DNA of 53,114 bases from Microbacterium sp. 18062 (GCF_902706225.1 NZ_CACSKB010000026.1:1-53114), one strand, 5' to 3'; counted from the first letter of the stretch, positions 16,077 through 25,641 are shown. Numbers and translations are program-made. Notes: generated by a model not told the origin, from the letters alone.

Positions 16077-16996
16077 AGCAGGTCGTCCGTTCCCGAGCGG
16101 CGCACGTACACGCCCACGATCACCACGATGACCGCCATCAGCAGGATGCTGAGAGCCGCCGCCTGCGGGTAGTTCACCGTGATGAGGAACTTCGACTGGA
16201 TGACGTTGCCGACCATCGCCGTCGAGGCGCTCCCGAGGAACGCCTGGCTGGCGTTGACGTAGTCGCCCGCGGCCGGGATGAAGGTCAGGAGCGTCCCCGA
16301 TACGACGCCCGGGATCGACAGCGGCAGCGTCACCCGGAAGAAGGTCGACACGGGTCCGGCGTACAGATCGTTGCCGGCTTCGAGCAGGCGGGTGTCGAGT
16401 CGGTCGAGCGAGGCGAACAGCGGCAGCGTCATGAACGGGATGAAGTTGTAGGTGAGACCGAAGACGACGGCGAAGCCGGTGCCGGTCAGGTGCGCCTGGG
16501 GTCCGAGCAGACCGATCACCTGAAGCGTGCTGACGACCGGGCCCTCGTCTGACAGGATCTGCTTCCACGCGAAGGTACGGAGCAGGAACGAGATGAAGAA
16601 GGGCGCGATCACGAGGACGAGGAGAAGGTTCCGCCAAAGCGGCCGGTCGCGCAGCCGCACGCCGATGAAGTAAGCGATCGGGTAGCTGATCAGCAGGGCG
16701 AACACGGTCGCGAGCAGGGCGTACCAGAAGGAGCGGAGGAACTGCGGCCAGTACGCCGAGATCACGTCGACGTAGTTCTGCCACTCGAAGCCGTAGAAGA
16801 AGGCTCCGTACTGCCCGGGATCGTTCACGCCGAAGGAGGTCAGCAGCAGCGACACGAACGGCACCAGGAAGAACAGCGTCAGATACAGCAGCCCCGGCAG
16901 CAGCAGCACCAGGGCGACCGCCCCGATGCGGCGGCGCGGGGACGGCGCCGCCGCCGCATCCGCTCCCCCGGGCGGCGCCAGGACCGACAGCGCCAT
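16073..16996 (-). CDS. potB: Spermidine/putrescine ABC transporter permease PotB
   Basis: A 307-aa permease with a basic, Ala/Pro-rich cytoplasmic N-terminus, about six transmembrane helices and the EAA loop LLEAGNDLYAGPVSTFFRVTLP. LRTFAWKQILSDEGP is typical of PotB. The start lies 2 nt after the potA stop and the end overlaps potC by 4 nt. With PotC it forms the heterodimeric channel in the cytoplasmic membrane. Confidence 0.93.
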   Translation of the reverse strand: MALSVLAPPGGADAAAAPSPRRRIGAVALVLLLPGLLYLTLFFLVPFVSLLLTSFGVNDPGQYGAFFYGFEWQNYVDVISAYWPQFLRSFWYALLATVFALLISYPIAYFIGVRLRDRPLWRNLLLVLVIAPFFISFLLRTFAWKQILSDEGPVVSTLQVIGLLGPQAHLTGTGFAVVFGLTYNFIPFMTLPLFASLDRLDTRLLEAGNDLYAGPVSTFFRVTLPLSIPGVVSGTLLTFIPAAGDYVNASQAFLGSASTAMVGNVIQSKFLITVNYPQAAALSILLMAVIVVIVGVYVRRSGTDDLL

Positions 16997-16998
16997 GA

Positions 16999-18186
16999 CT
17001 AGGCCGCCTCGACGGGCGGTCCCGCCGCGTCGTCCGCGGGCTCGGGATCGAGCTCGTCGTCGGGTGCGGCGGCGGCGCGGGCGTCGGCGTCGAGGCCGAA
17101 GGTGTGCTCACGCTCCCAGGCGACCCACACCTCCTGCCCCGGCGTGTAGACCGCGCCGAAGACCAGGTTCTGGGCGAACACGGCGATCGTGCCGAGGCCC
17201 GGGATCTCCACGAGGTACTGGGTGCTCACCCCCGTGAACGAGGCGTCGACGATCCGGCCGGGGCCGAGCACGTTGTGCTGCTCATCGCGCGCGGGCTCCG
17301 TCGGATGCAGCAACAGCTTCTCGGGGCGGACGCCGAGGGTGATGCGGCCCGCCGCCGAGACGGCGCGCGCGGCGGGGACGGCGAGCACACCGCCGGCCGT
17401 GCGCGCGGTGATCACGCCGCCCGCCGTCTGCTCGACCGTCGCGTCGAACAGATTGGACTGGCCGAGGAATGTGGCGACGAACCCGGTCCGGGGCAGTTCG
17501 TAGAGCTCCGCGGGCGAGCCCAGCTGCTCGATGCGCCCCTTGTTCATGACGGCGACCGTGTCGGCCATCGTCATGGCCTCCTCCTGGTCGTGGGTCACGT
17601 GCAGGAATGTGAGACCGACCTCGCTCTGGATCGACTTCAGCTCCAGCTGCATCTGCCGCCGCAGCTTCAGATCGAGCGCCCCCAGAGGCTCGTCCAGCAG
17701 GAGCAATGCCGGCCGGTTCACGACCGCGCGCGCGAGCGCGACGCGCTGCTGCTGCCCGCCGGAGAGCTGGCTGGGACGGCGGTTGGCGACGTGGTCGAGC
17801 TCCACCAGACGCAACGCCTCGTGCGCCTTGCCGATCGCGTCGGCGACCTTGCGGCGGCGAAGGCCGAAGGCCACGTTCTCGATCACGCTCATGTGCGGGA
17901 ACAGGGCGTAGCTCTGGAAGACCGTGTTCACCGGACGCCGGTGGGGCTTCGCATCCGTGACGTCGGTGCCGCCGATCAGCACGCGCCCGGCGGTCGGCAC
18001 CTCGAGCCCCGCCACGAGCCGGAGCGTCGTCGTCTTGCCGCAGCCGGACGGACCGAGCAGCGCGAAGAACGAGCCCGCCGGGATCGTCAGGTCGAGCTCC
18101 TCGATCGCGGTGAAGCCGGGGAAGGCCTTTCGGATGCCGACCAGTCGCAGGTCTGCGCCCGACTCGCCGAAGGTGCCCGCCGCCAT
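16999..18186 (-). CDS. potA: Spermidine/putrescine ABC transporter ATPase PotA
   Basis: A 395-aa ATPase. Walker A GPSGCGKTTT, Q-loop FQSYALFPHM, signature LSGGQQQRVALARAV, Walker B LLLLDEPLGALD and H-loop HVTHDQEEAM are all intact. A C-terminal TOBE/OB regulatory domain (~280-365; ITLGVRPEKLLLH) precedes a low-complexity acidic tail (~370-395) that is an unusual extension. The ATG at 18186 lies 5 nt downstream of the potD stop. It energises polyamine uptake; in PotA-like proteins the C-terminal domain can mediate feedback inhibition by substrate. Confidence 0.95.
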   Translation of the reverse strand: MAAGTFGESGADLRLVGIRKAFPGFTAIEELDLTIPAGSFFALLGPSGCGKTTTLRLVAGLEVPTAGRVLIGGTDVTDAKPHRRPVNTVFQSYALFPHMSVIENVAFGLRRRKVADAIGKAHEALRLVELDHVANRRPSQLSGGQQQRVALARAVVNRPALLLLDEPLGALDLKLRRQMQLELKSIQSEVGLTFLHVTHDQEEAMTMADTVAVMNKGRIEQLGSPAELYELPRTGFVATFLGQSNLFDATVEQTAGGVITARTAGGVLAVPAARAVSAAGRITLGVRPEKLLLHPTEPARDEQHNVLGPGRIVDASFTGVSTQYLVEIPGLGTIAVFAQNLVFGAVYTPGQEVWVAWEREHTFGLDADARAAAAPDDELDPEPADDAAGPPVEAA

Positions 18187-18191
18187 GGCCG

Positions 18192-19421
18192 TCAGGCGCC
18201 CAGGCCGATCGCTTCGAAGGCCGCGTTGTACCTCTGCTGCTCCTCGTTCGTCAGCGCGCGGAAGATGTGCGCCTGCGCGAGGGTCTGCTCGTCCGGGAAG
18301 ATCAGCTGGTTGTCGACCATGTCGGGGTCGATCTCGGCCATCGCCTCCTGCGCGCCGACCACCGGGGTGATGTAGTTCACCCATGCGGCGACCTCGGCGG
18401 CGACGGCGGGGTCGTAGTAGTAGTCGATCAGCTTCTCGACGTTCGTCTTCTGGCTCGATCCGACGGGGATGAGGAAGTTGTCGCTCCAGAGCGTGCCGCC
18501 GGAGTCCGGCAGCGCGAAGCCGAACTTGTCGCCGACCTCGGCGTTGATCGCGGCGATGTCGCCCGACCACACGATGGCCGCCAGCGTGTCCTCGTTCTTC
18601 AGGTCGTCGGCGTAGGAGTTGCCCTTGATGTTGCGGATCTGGCCGTCCGAGACCTGCTGCGCGAACACGTCCAGCGCGTTGTCGAACTGCTCGTCGCCCC
18701 AGCCCGAGCCGGAGATGTCGACGCCCTGGCTCAGCATGATGAGACCGAGGGTGTCACGCATCTCGCTCAGCACGCCCACGCGTCCCTTCAGCTCCGGCGC
18801 CCAGAGGTCCTCGAGCGACGCGAGCCCGTTCGGCAGCTTCTCCTTGTTCCAGGCGAGACCGGCGAACCCGGACTGCCACGGCAGCGAGTGCGCACGCCCC
18901 GGGTCGAAGCTCGGGTCCTGCAGGCTCGGAGCGAGGTTCGCGGTGGCGTTGGGCAGGTTCGCCTTGTCGAGCGCCTGCGTGTACCCGGACGAGATCCAGA
19001 TGTTCGCCATCCAGTCGGTGAGACAGACCGTGTCGGCCCCGATGTCCTGCCCGAGGGCGAGCTGGTCGCGCACCTTGGCGAAGTACGTGTTGTTGTCGTC
19101 GATCGACACGTCGTAGTTGACGGTGAGGCCCGAGAGCTCCTCGAAGGCCTCGAGCGTGGGATGCGCGCCATCGTCGTCCTCGTCGAGGTAGAACGACCAG
19201 TTCGCCCAGGTCAAGGTCTTCTGACTGTCTGAGAGGTCCTGTGCCGCGGTGGCGGATGCGGCGGGCCCCGAGCCGCCCACGCGCCCGGAGCAGGCGGCGA
19301 GGAAGGCGGCCATCGAGAGGCCGGCGCCGACCGCGAAGCCGCGGCGGGTCAGGGTGGCGTTCCGGGCGTGCACGATGAGCGCGCGAACGGCCGGATCTTC
19401 GGGCAGCGGTCCTCGAGGCAT
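18192..19421 (-). CDS. potD: Spermidine/putrescine-binding lipoprotein PotD
   Basis: A 409-aa extracytoplasmic binding protein. The N-terminus has TRRGFAVGAGL, a twin-arginine-like motif, then a hydrophobic segment and a lipobox (FLAAC), so it is probably a Tat-exported lipoprotein. The mature part fits PotD/PotF (LTWANWSFYLDEDDDG, YDVSIDDNNTYFAKV, LPWQSGFAGLAWNKEKL, WSGDIAAINAEVGDKF). The start is supported by GGAGGAGAGCTG immediately upstream. First gene of potDABC and divergent from an Lrp/AsnC regulator, which may control it. Acidic and Trp residues in the putative pocket suit a polyamine ligand; the exact substrate is not provable here. Confidence 0.92.
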   Translation of the reverse strand: MPRGPLPEDPAVRALIVHARNATLTRRGFAVGAGLSMAAFLAACSGRVGGSGPAASATAAQDLSDSQKTLTWANWSFYLDEDDDGAHPTLEAFEELSGLTVNYDVSIDDNNTYFAKVRDQLALGQDIGADTVCLTDWMANIWISSGYTQALDKANLPNATANLAPSLQDPSFDPGRAHSLPWQSGFAGLAWNKEKLPNGLASLEDLWAPELKGRVGVLSEMRDTLGLIMLSQGVDISGSGWGDEQFDNALDVFAQQVSDGQIRNIKGNSYADDLKNEDTLAAIVWSGDIAAINAEVGDKFGFALPDSGGTLWSDNFLIPVGSSQKTNVEKLIDYYYDPAVAAEVAAWVNYITPVVGAQEAMAEIDPDMVDNQLIFPDEQTLAQAHIFRALTNEEQQRYNAAFEAIGLGA

Positions 19422-19508
19422 CAGCTCTCCTCCGACGGTCGACGGGTTCGATTCCGGGTGAGCCGATACTGGCAGATAGTCCCGCCTCTCGCTACGGATC
19501 CGGTTGCA

Positions 19509-19542
19509 TGAAACATGGATTTCACACGATTCGTGACCGAAT
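19509..19542. promoter_or_regulatory. Candidate Lrp operators between lrp and potD
   Basis: Two adjacent palindromes lie in the 185-bp divergent gap: TGAAA-N6-TTTCA (19509-19524) and ATTCG-TGAC-CGAAT (19529-19542), centres about 19 bp apart. Repeated A/T-rich dyads at this spacing suit an Lrp/AsnC multimer; binding is inferred. Confidence 0.45.
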
Positions 19543-19606
19543 GGAACACGAAGACCGAGGTATCCGCAGTAGCGTGAGTGCTTCATCATCCGTCCGGAGG
19601 AGTGCC

Positions 19607-20065
19607 ATGGCCGGTCGCGACGCCCTCGACGACACGTCGAAGCGCATCATCGAACAGCTGCAGGAGAACGGTCGCCGCTCGTACGCTGAGATCGGCAAGG
19701 CCGTGGGGCTCAGCGAGGCGGCCGTGCGCCAGCGCGTGCAGCGGCTCACCGAGTCCGGCGCGATCCAGATCGTGGCGGTCACCGATCCGATGCAGCTCGG
19801 CTTCCACCGTCAGGCGATGGTCGGCCTCCGCGTCAGCGGCGACACCCGCGCGGTCGCCGCCGAGCTGTCCCGACTCGAGGCCGTGGACTACCTGGTGCTG
19901 ACCGCCGGCAGCTTCGACATCCTGGCCGAGGTGGTGTGCGAATCGGATGCGGACCTCAGCGAGCTGCTGAACACCCGCATCCGCACGCTTCCGGGCGTGC
20001 TGTCGTCCGAGACCTTCGTCTACCTCGAGCTGCGCAAGCAGTCGTACGACTGGGGCACCCGCTAG
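19607..20065 (+). CDS. Lrp/AsnC-family transcriptional regulator
   Basis: A 152-aa protein with an N-terminal winged helix-turn-helix (SKRIIEQLQENGRRSYAEIGKAVGLSEAAVRQRVQRL, residues ~9-50) and a C-terminal RAM/AsnC ligand domain (~65-150) with DYLVLTAGSFDILAEVV. GGAGG 6 nt before the ATG fixes the start. Lrp-type proteins sense amino acids or related metabolites and assemble as octamers. It is divergent from potDABC with two palindromes between, so regulation of polyamine uptake and of its own gene is the natural inference. Confidence 0.92.
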   Translation: MAGRDALDDTSKRIIEQLQENGRRSYAEIGKAVGLSEAAVRQRVQRLTESGAIQIVAVTDPMQLGFHRQAMVGLRVSGDTRAVAAELSRLEAVDYLVLTAGSFDILAEVVCESDADLSELLNTRIRTLPGVLSSETFVYLELRKQSYDWGTR

Positions 20066-20102
20066 CCGCGTTCCACGACGTTGTGCCCCCTGTGGCCCTG
20101 CA

Positions 20103-20891
20103 TCAGTCCCCCGTAAACCCTGCGTAGTGCGCCGCGGCGTCCGCCACCCGGCGCTGATACTCGGGGTCGTCGTTGTAAGAACGGATAGCCCCGATCCACG
20201 CATCCGAGCCCTCGAGAGTGCCGTGCGCCTGACAGAGATAGCGCGCCGCCGTGAGTGCGGCGTCGTCGATGTCGTGGATGTCGGTCGTGGCGTCCTCGTC
20301 GCCGTCTGTGCCCCACTGCGCCCAGGTCTCGGGGATGAACTGCATGGGGCCGACGGCCCTGTCCCACACCGTGTCGCCGTCCAGCGCCCCGCCCTCGGTG
20401 TCCGGAATCGACGCGCTGCTCGTGCCGTCGAGCGAAATGCCGACGATACCCGGCCGGGCGACGCCGTCGGGGTGGATGCGCCCGCCCTGCAGCGTCCCGT
20501 GCTCACTCTCGACGAGACCGACGGCGGCGAGCGTGTTCCAGCCGACGGAGCATCCGTAGTGCTCTCGCGCGTAGAGGTCGGCGCCGGCGTACGCGGACAG
20601 CGCCCGCGCGGGGATGCCTGCCTCATCCGACACACGCGCCACCCACGACGGATCCGTGAGAAGGACGATCCCGCGGGCAGACGCGTCGCTCGAGAGCGAC
20701 GGAGAGGGCGTGAGGGTGGGTGCAGGGTCCTCGTCGTCTTCGGGTGCGAACGGGGTCTCCTCCGCGACCTCGGCGGCCGCGGGCGCATCGGCGACGGCGT
20801 CCGCCAGCACGGCCAGGGACGCGAGGAGGATGCCGGCGGCGGCCACGGCGATGCAGGCGACGAACGCGAGCCGCCCCTTGTCACCGCTCAC
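20103..20891 (-). CDS. Secreted or membrane-anchored lytic transglycosylase
   Basis: About 262 aa. A single N-terminal hydrophobic segment (AFVACIAVAAAGILLASLAV) is a signal peptide or anchor, followed by an acidic Pro/Thr/Ser linker to ~75 and an SLT-like domain with the catalytic Glu in GLVESEHG and the downstream AVGPMQFIPETW motif. It would cleave peptidoglycan beta-1,4 bonds outside the membrane. The GTG at 20891 is chosen because longer starts overlap the HtaA-type gene; its ribosome-binding site is weak. It converges on the lrp gene with only 37 bp between. Confidence 0.85.
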   Translation of the reverse strand: MSGDKGRLAFVACIAVAAAGILLASLAVLADAVADAPAAAEVAEETPFAPEDDEDPAPTLTPSPSLSSDASARGIVLLTDPSWVARVSDEAGIPARALSAYAGADLYAREHYGCSVGWNTLAAVGLVESEHGTLQGGRIHPDGVARPGIVGISLDGTSSASIPDTEGGALDGDTVWDRAVGPMQFIPETWAQWGTDGDEDATTDIHDIDDAALTAARYLCQAHGTLEGSDAWIGAIRSYNDDPEYQRRVADAAAHYAGFTGD

Positions 20892-20970
20892 GGCGCGGCA
20901 GGGACGACGGGCGTTCCTGTGCCTCCCCCCGCCAGCAGATCGCCGATCGCGCGCACGCGTCCCGTGCGGC

Positions 20971-23900
20971 TCATCGCCCGCCGCCCAGGACATCGTCGAA
21001 CGGGCCCGTGTCCGGCACCGCCGCGACTTCTGCACCCTCGGCCGCAGCACGGCGCCGACGGGCGATCCAGATCGCGAGCGCCGTGATGAGCCCGGCGAGC
21101 GCGATGCCCCCGCCGGTCCACGCGAGCCACGTCAGGTCGGTGTCGTCCGCATCCGGCGCCTCGACCGCCGCGGTCACGTCGGCGGTGTCTTCGTCCTCGG
21201 GAACGGCCACCACGCAGTCGGTCTCCGTCGTGATCGAGAACGACACGGGGTCGAACTCGGTGCCGGCCTCGTAGTTCGGGAACGCCTCGTATCCCTGGCT
21301 GGTGATCACGGCCGGGACCGCGCTCGCCGTGACCTCCGATCCGTCCTCGCTGATCTCCACGTCGCCGGCCGAGAGGTCGAGCTTCACGAACGACACCTGG
21401 TCGAACGTCAGCGCGTTGTCCGCGTTGCCCGCGAGGGCGTCCTCCATCGTCACGCCCGCGACGTCCAGCAGCAGGTATGCGGTGTCGGGGCCCGTGAACA
21501 GGATGGTCGGGTTCGCCACGGTGGTGTCGAGCAGGCCGTCATGGCCCGTGAAGCGGATGGTCCCCTCGAAGCTCACCTGACCCGTGAAGATCTCCGCGTC
21601 GAACACGCCCTCGCCATCCGACCAGCCGAACTCGGGGGTCTCGTAGGTCGCGCCGTCGGACACCGTCCATTCGCCGTGGGCGATGCTGCCGGAGATGTAC
21701 GAGCGGAACGACTCCTTGAAGCCCCAGTCCAGGGACGCCGCCGTCACGGTGCAGCCCACGAGCTCCTCCGGCTCCAGGACCTCGACCTCGATGCCGAGGT
21801 CCTGGCTCTCCGACTGGAACGTCAGCGTGTGCGCGCCGATCTCGGTGTCGAGCGGGACGATGCCCGACCACTGCGCGCGTCCGCTCGCGTCGGCCGTGAG
21901 GTTCTCCTCGAGCACGACGGGGTCGGAGTACAGCACGACCTTGATGTCGGTCTCGCTCGGTTCGTATCCCTCGCCGATCACGGTGATCTCGGTCCCGGGG
22001 CGGATGTTCTTCAGCACCTCCGGGTCGATGTAGAGACCCGTGTTCGCGGGCGGCTCCGCGGGCGGCGTCCAACTGGTCTCCTCGTGCGCGGCGACCGTCT
22101 GGGCCGTCCCGCCGCCGGGTGTGGATGTCGCGCTGGCGCCCACGACGAACGACACCGGATCCATCGCCGCACCTGCGGCGTAGAACTGCGACGAGCCGTA
22201 CGAGAACACCCGCGCGCCGGCTGACGTGAGCGTCACGGGCGCGTTGGAGTACGAGACACCGCCGTCGACCTCGGTCCGGCCCGCCGCTCCGAGGTCGATC
22301 GAGCCGACCTCGACCGCGCTGCCGTTGGCCGTGACGATCAGGGCTCCCGAGCTCGCGGAGTCGATGCGGACCTGCGGGTTCGCGAACGTCAGGTCGAGGA
22401 TGCCGGAGTGCCCCGTGAAGCGCACGGCGCCCTGATACCCGGTCGTGCCGGTGCCCGCCTCCGTCGTCCAGTCGGTGGAGGACTGACCGAACCAGTACGA
22501 CCCGCCGAGCACCGAGGCGCCGTTCGAGACCGAGATCGTTCCCTTCGCGGTCGACCCCGTGATGTAGGAGCGGAACGACTGTTTCACGCCCCACACGAGC
22601 GAGCCCTCGACCACGCCCGACTCCGGGTCGGTGGTCGGCGTGAGAGCGGGCGTCGTCGGGTTCGGCGACGGCTCCGGCGTCGTACCGGGCTCCTCGGGCT
22701 CGGCGGGAACCTCCGGCGTCGCGCCGTCGAAGCCGACCGCGAAGGCGTTCGGGGCCTTCTTCGAGTCGAGCGAACCCCCCGTGGAGTAGAAGTACGCTGC
22801 GAGCCCCGTCGCGCCGTGGAAGGTCACGAACTCCTGCGGCCACGCGCCCCATCCGGAGACCGTCGTGTTCTGCGAGGCTTCGCCCTCGGGGGCTGTGATC
22901 GTCACGTTCCGATAGTCGGGACGGACGGTAAAGCCGTTCTCGGTGTCGACCGTGACGTTGGCGAAGGTCGCCACGGTCACGTCGGCTGCCGGCGTCACAG
23001 CCTCTTTCGGGGCGTTCGGGTTCGCGATGTCGCCCTGGTAGCCGCTGAGGTCGGCCGTCAGGGTGCCACTGCCGTTCTCGTCGACCGTCAGGACGAGGTT
23101 CGACATGGTGGAGGGAACGAGGCCGTCGTAGAAGTTCACGCTGAAAGACGCGGGCCATTCGATGACCGCCGAGCCGTCGGGCTCGACCGTGGCCGTGCCG
23201 TCGTCGAGCCGGACGACCTGGGCGGCCCCGTCGACGTTCACGTGCGCACCGCGGGTGGCGTAGGTCGCGGTGTCGCTGCCGGAGGAGGTGCGCTGGAGGA
23301 TCTCCGCGCCGTCCTTCTTCGCGGAGTAGGTCGCCTCCGTGCCGTCGGACACCCCGGCGGAGAGGTAGTGCGCCGCGCTGCCGTTCGGCGGCTGCGCCTG
23401 CCACTCCGCGCTGCCGGTCCACTCGAACGCGACGCCGGTATAGGTGGTGGTCTCCGCCGGGGCGTCGGGCCTATCCGTGACGGTGAGCGTCGCCGGGTCG
23501 CTGTACGCAGTGCCCGCCGCGCTCGTGAAGACCGCGCGATACTGCGCGCCGTCGAGCGACGCCTCGACGGCTTCGACCGTGAGGGTGTCGCCGAACACCG
23601 AGACGGTGTCGGAGTACTCGATGCTCTGCCAGCCCGAGCCCGTGTCGATCTCCCAGTCCTGGGAGGGAGCAGGGTTGCCCGCACCCGTCGCCGTGAACTC
23701 GGCCACGCCGCCGTCCACGACGCTCACACTCTGCGGTTGGGTGGACACCGAGGGCGCGACCTGTACGGTGAGGGTCGCGGTGTCGGAGACGACGCGGCCG
23801 AAGTCATTGGCAGCGATGACTCGGTACTGGGTTCCGCTCGACGCCGATGACGCGGTGATCGTGAGCTCCGGTCCGACCGCGCCCTCGACATCGGCGAAGG

Positions 23901-25641
23901 CGATCGCTCCGGGGATCTTCTGCTGCCAGTGCAGGGTGACGCCCTCGCCGTCGACGGCGCTGGTCAGCGTGACGTCCGTGCTGTCGGCGCCGGCGGGGAT
24001 GACGGCAGTCTGGTCGGAAGGACTCGCGGTGAAGGCAGGCGTCGTGCCGTAGGACACGACCTTCGTCGCCGAGGCATAGAAGAACCAGATGCCCGCGTCG
24101 CCCATCGCCTCGTTTCCGGCGTAGATGCCCGCGCCCGTCGTGTCCCACGCGGTGCTGATGACGGTTTCGCCGATTCCGGCCGCGTCGCCCAGCGAGCGGG
24201 CCTGCAGGGTCGCTCCCCCGGTCGTCACCAGCGTCTGCCGCGCGGGATCGTACCGGACCACGGTGCCGACGAGCCCGTCGATCGCTGAGACGGAGGCCGC
24301 AGGCATGAGCGTGCCCGACGACGTCGAGAGGTTCTCGTAGACCTGCAGAACTCCCCCGCCGATCGTGAAGAGGCGATCGTTCGCGCGATCAGGCACGAAG
24401 TTCGCGACCGTCCCGGACGGGGTCACCTGGTCGACGAGCACGAGGGAGCCCGAGTCGTCGATGTCGTAGCGGAGATAGGCGGCGCCCTGCTGGGCGACGA
24501 GCCGCCCCTGCGCGTCGAAGAACACCGGGATGCCACTACGCGAGGTCGTGTAGTCGCTCACCTGGGCGTACTCGTCGTCGGCGCCGGGGAGGAAGACCGT
24601 CTTGCGCGAGTTCCCGCCGATCACGATGGCGCCCGTGACGTCGTCGATCGCGCCCGTTCCGACCGAGATGGGTCCGGCGAACGTGCGTCCCGCGCGGTAG
24701 CGGCCCGCCCCGTCGGGCTCGACGAGAGTGAACTGGGTGCTGGGGTTCGGCGCCTTCACGAGCAGTTCGCCTGTCTCCTCGTTGACGTCGATCAGGAAGC
24801 TCACGTTCTCGACCGTCGAGAGCACCTCGCGCGTCGCGGCGTCGAAGACGTGCAGCACGTTCGACGCCGCGACGGCGAACACGACACCGCGTGCAGGGTC
24901 GGACAACGTGCGGCCTGTCACCCAGCCCGACGCCGTAGCAGGCAGGGCGAGGTCGTCGATCGACGCCGAGACGATACCCGCCTCAGCCCAGGTCTCCGGC
25001 ACCGTGCCCGACGGCCAGTCGCCCGCGAGGTCGAGGTCGATCGCATCCACGGGGTTGCCGTACGAGTAATGGTCGAGGAACGGCTCGACACCGCCGCGAC
25101 CGAGCGAGGCATAGACGTCGTCCCAGGTCAGGCGCCCCTCCTCCGGCGTCACGGTGCCGCCGAGGGCGGCGGAGATCTCGGCGAACTCGACGCCGTCGCC
25201 CTCGCGCACGGTCGTGCCGTCGTCGACCCGGTAGTCGGCGTACAGCACCGCGTCGCCGTAGGCATCCGCGACGATGCGCAGATCCCAGATTGTCAGGTCC
25301 ATGAGACCCTCATGACCCCAGAAATTGGCCTTGCCCTCGAAACTGACGTCGAGCGCTCCCGACACCGGGTCGAAGGTGCCTTCCGCGACGGGCCAGCGAT
25401 ACGTGCCGTCCTCGTTCTCGGTGAGGCCTTCGCTCAGCGTGATGCGTCCAGAAGCGTTTCCGACGACATAGGTGCGGTACGACTCGCGCACACCCCAGTC
25501 CATCGCGCCCTCGGAGATGGCGTATACGGCGGGCACCTCGTCCTCTGCCGCCGCCGGATTCGCGACGAGGACCGAGGAGAGCAGGACGAAGAGCGAGACG
25601 AGCAGGGCAGTCGCCCGCGGGAAGATGGATCGAGAAGGCAA
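20971..25641 (-). CDS. Giant HtaA-type haem-binding cell-surface protein with beta-propeller and Ig-like domains
   Basis: A 1,556-aa secreted protein: signal peptide (~1-33), HtaA domain 1 (~42-212; MDWGVRESYRTYV, FWGHEGLMDLTIWD), a beta-propeller-like region (~240-530), two Ig-like domains (~535-725), a divergent HtaA-like domain (~735-985), a Pro/Thr linker, a canonical HtaA domain (LVWGVKQSFRSYITG, TGHSGILDLTF), an IPT-like domain, a third canonical HtaA domain (LDWGFKESFRSYISG, TGHDGLLDTTV), then one transmembrane helix (~1508-1528) and a basic tail. In Corynebacterium HtaA, conserved Tyr and His residues in such domains bind haem; the corresponding Tyr and GH(E/S/D)G histidines are present. 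No hmuTUV permease genes are adjacent. The first codon is TTG without a clear SD sequence; an in-frame stop 45 bases upstream limits alternatives. Confidence 0.88.
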   Translation of the reverse strand: MPSRSIFPRATALLVSLFVLLSSVLVANPAAAEDEVPAVYAISEGAMDWGVRESYRTYVVGNASGRITLSEGLTENEDGTYRWPVAEGTFDPVSGALDVSFEGKANFWGHEGLMDLTIWDLRIVADAYGDAVLYADYRVDDGTTVREGDGVEFAEISAALGGTVTPEEGRLTWDDVYASLGRGGVEPFLDHYSYGNPVDAIDLDLAGDWPSGTVPETWAEAGIVSASIDDLALPATASGWVTGRTLSDPARGVVFAVAASNVLHVFDAATREVLSTVENVSFLIDVNEETGELLVKAPNPSTQFTLVEPDGAGRYRAGRTFAGPISVGTGAIDDVTGAIVIGGNSRKTVFLPGADDEYAQVSDYTTSRSGIPVFFDAQGRLVAQQGAAYLRYDIDDSGSLVLVDQVTPSGTVANFVPDRANDRLFTIGGGVLQVYENLSTSSGTLMPAASVSAIDGLVGTVVRYDPARQTLVTTGGATLQARSLGDAAGIGETVISTAWDTTGAGIYAGNEAMGDAGIWFFYASATKVVSYGTTPAFTASPSDQTAVIPAGADSTDVTLTSAVDGEGVTLHWQQKIPGAIAFADVEGAVGPELTITASSASSGTQYRVIAANDFGRVVSDTATLTVQVAPSVSTQPQSVSVVDGGVAEFTATGAGNPAPSQDWEIDTGSGWQSIEYSDTVSVFGDTLTVEAVEASLDGAQYRAVFTSAAGTAYSDPATLTVTDRPDAPAETTTYTGVAFEWTGSAEWQAQPPNGSAAHYLSAGVSDGTEATYSAKKDGAEILQRTSSGSDTATYATRGAHVNVDGAAQVVRLDDGTATVEPDGSAVIEWPASFSVNFYDGLVPSTMSNLVLTVDENGSGTLTADLSGYQGDIANPNAPKEAVTPAADVTVATFANVTVDTENGFTVRPDYRNVTITAPEGEASQNTTVSGWGAWPQEFVTFHGATGLAAYFYSTGGSLDSKKAPNAFAVGFDGATPEVPAEPEEPGTTPEPSPNPTTPALTPTTDPESGVVEGSLVWGVKQSFRSYITGSTAKGTISVSNGASVLGGSYWFGQSSTDWTTEAGTGTTGYQGAVRFTGHSGILDLTFANPQVRIDSASSGALIVTANGSAVEVGSIDLGAAGRTEVDGGVSYSNAPVTLTSAGARVFSYGSSQFYAAGAAMDPVSFVVGASATSTPGGGTAQTVAAHEETSWTPPAEPPANTGLYIDPEVLKNIRPGTEITVIGEGYEPSETDIKVVLYSDPVVLEENLTADASGRAQWSGIVPLDTEIGAHTLTFQSESQDLGIEVEVLEPEELVGCTVTAASLDWGFKESFRSYISGSIAHGEWTVSDGATYETPEFGWSDGEGVFDAEIFTGQVSFEGTIRFTGHDGLLDTTVANPTILFTGPDTAYLLLDVAGVTMEDALAGNADNALTFDQVSFVKLDLSAGDVEISEDGSEVTASAVPAVITSQGYEAFPNYEAGTEFDPVSFSITTETDCVVAVPEDEDTADVTAAVEAPDADDTDLTWLAWTGGGIALAGLITALAIWIARRRRAAAEGAEVAAVPDTGPFDDVLGGGR

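Noticed and set aside
19440..19460. GGTTCGATTCC resembling a tRNA T-arm
   Set aside because: Only 3 of 5 stem pairs form, and no acceptor, D or anticodon arm is nearby; not a tRNA or a convincing attachment site.
20614..22224. 536-residue plus-strand frame over the HtaA-type gene
   Set aside because: No recognisable fold and complementary to well-supported HtaA repeats.
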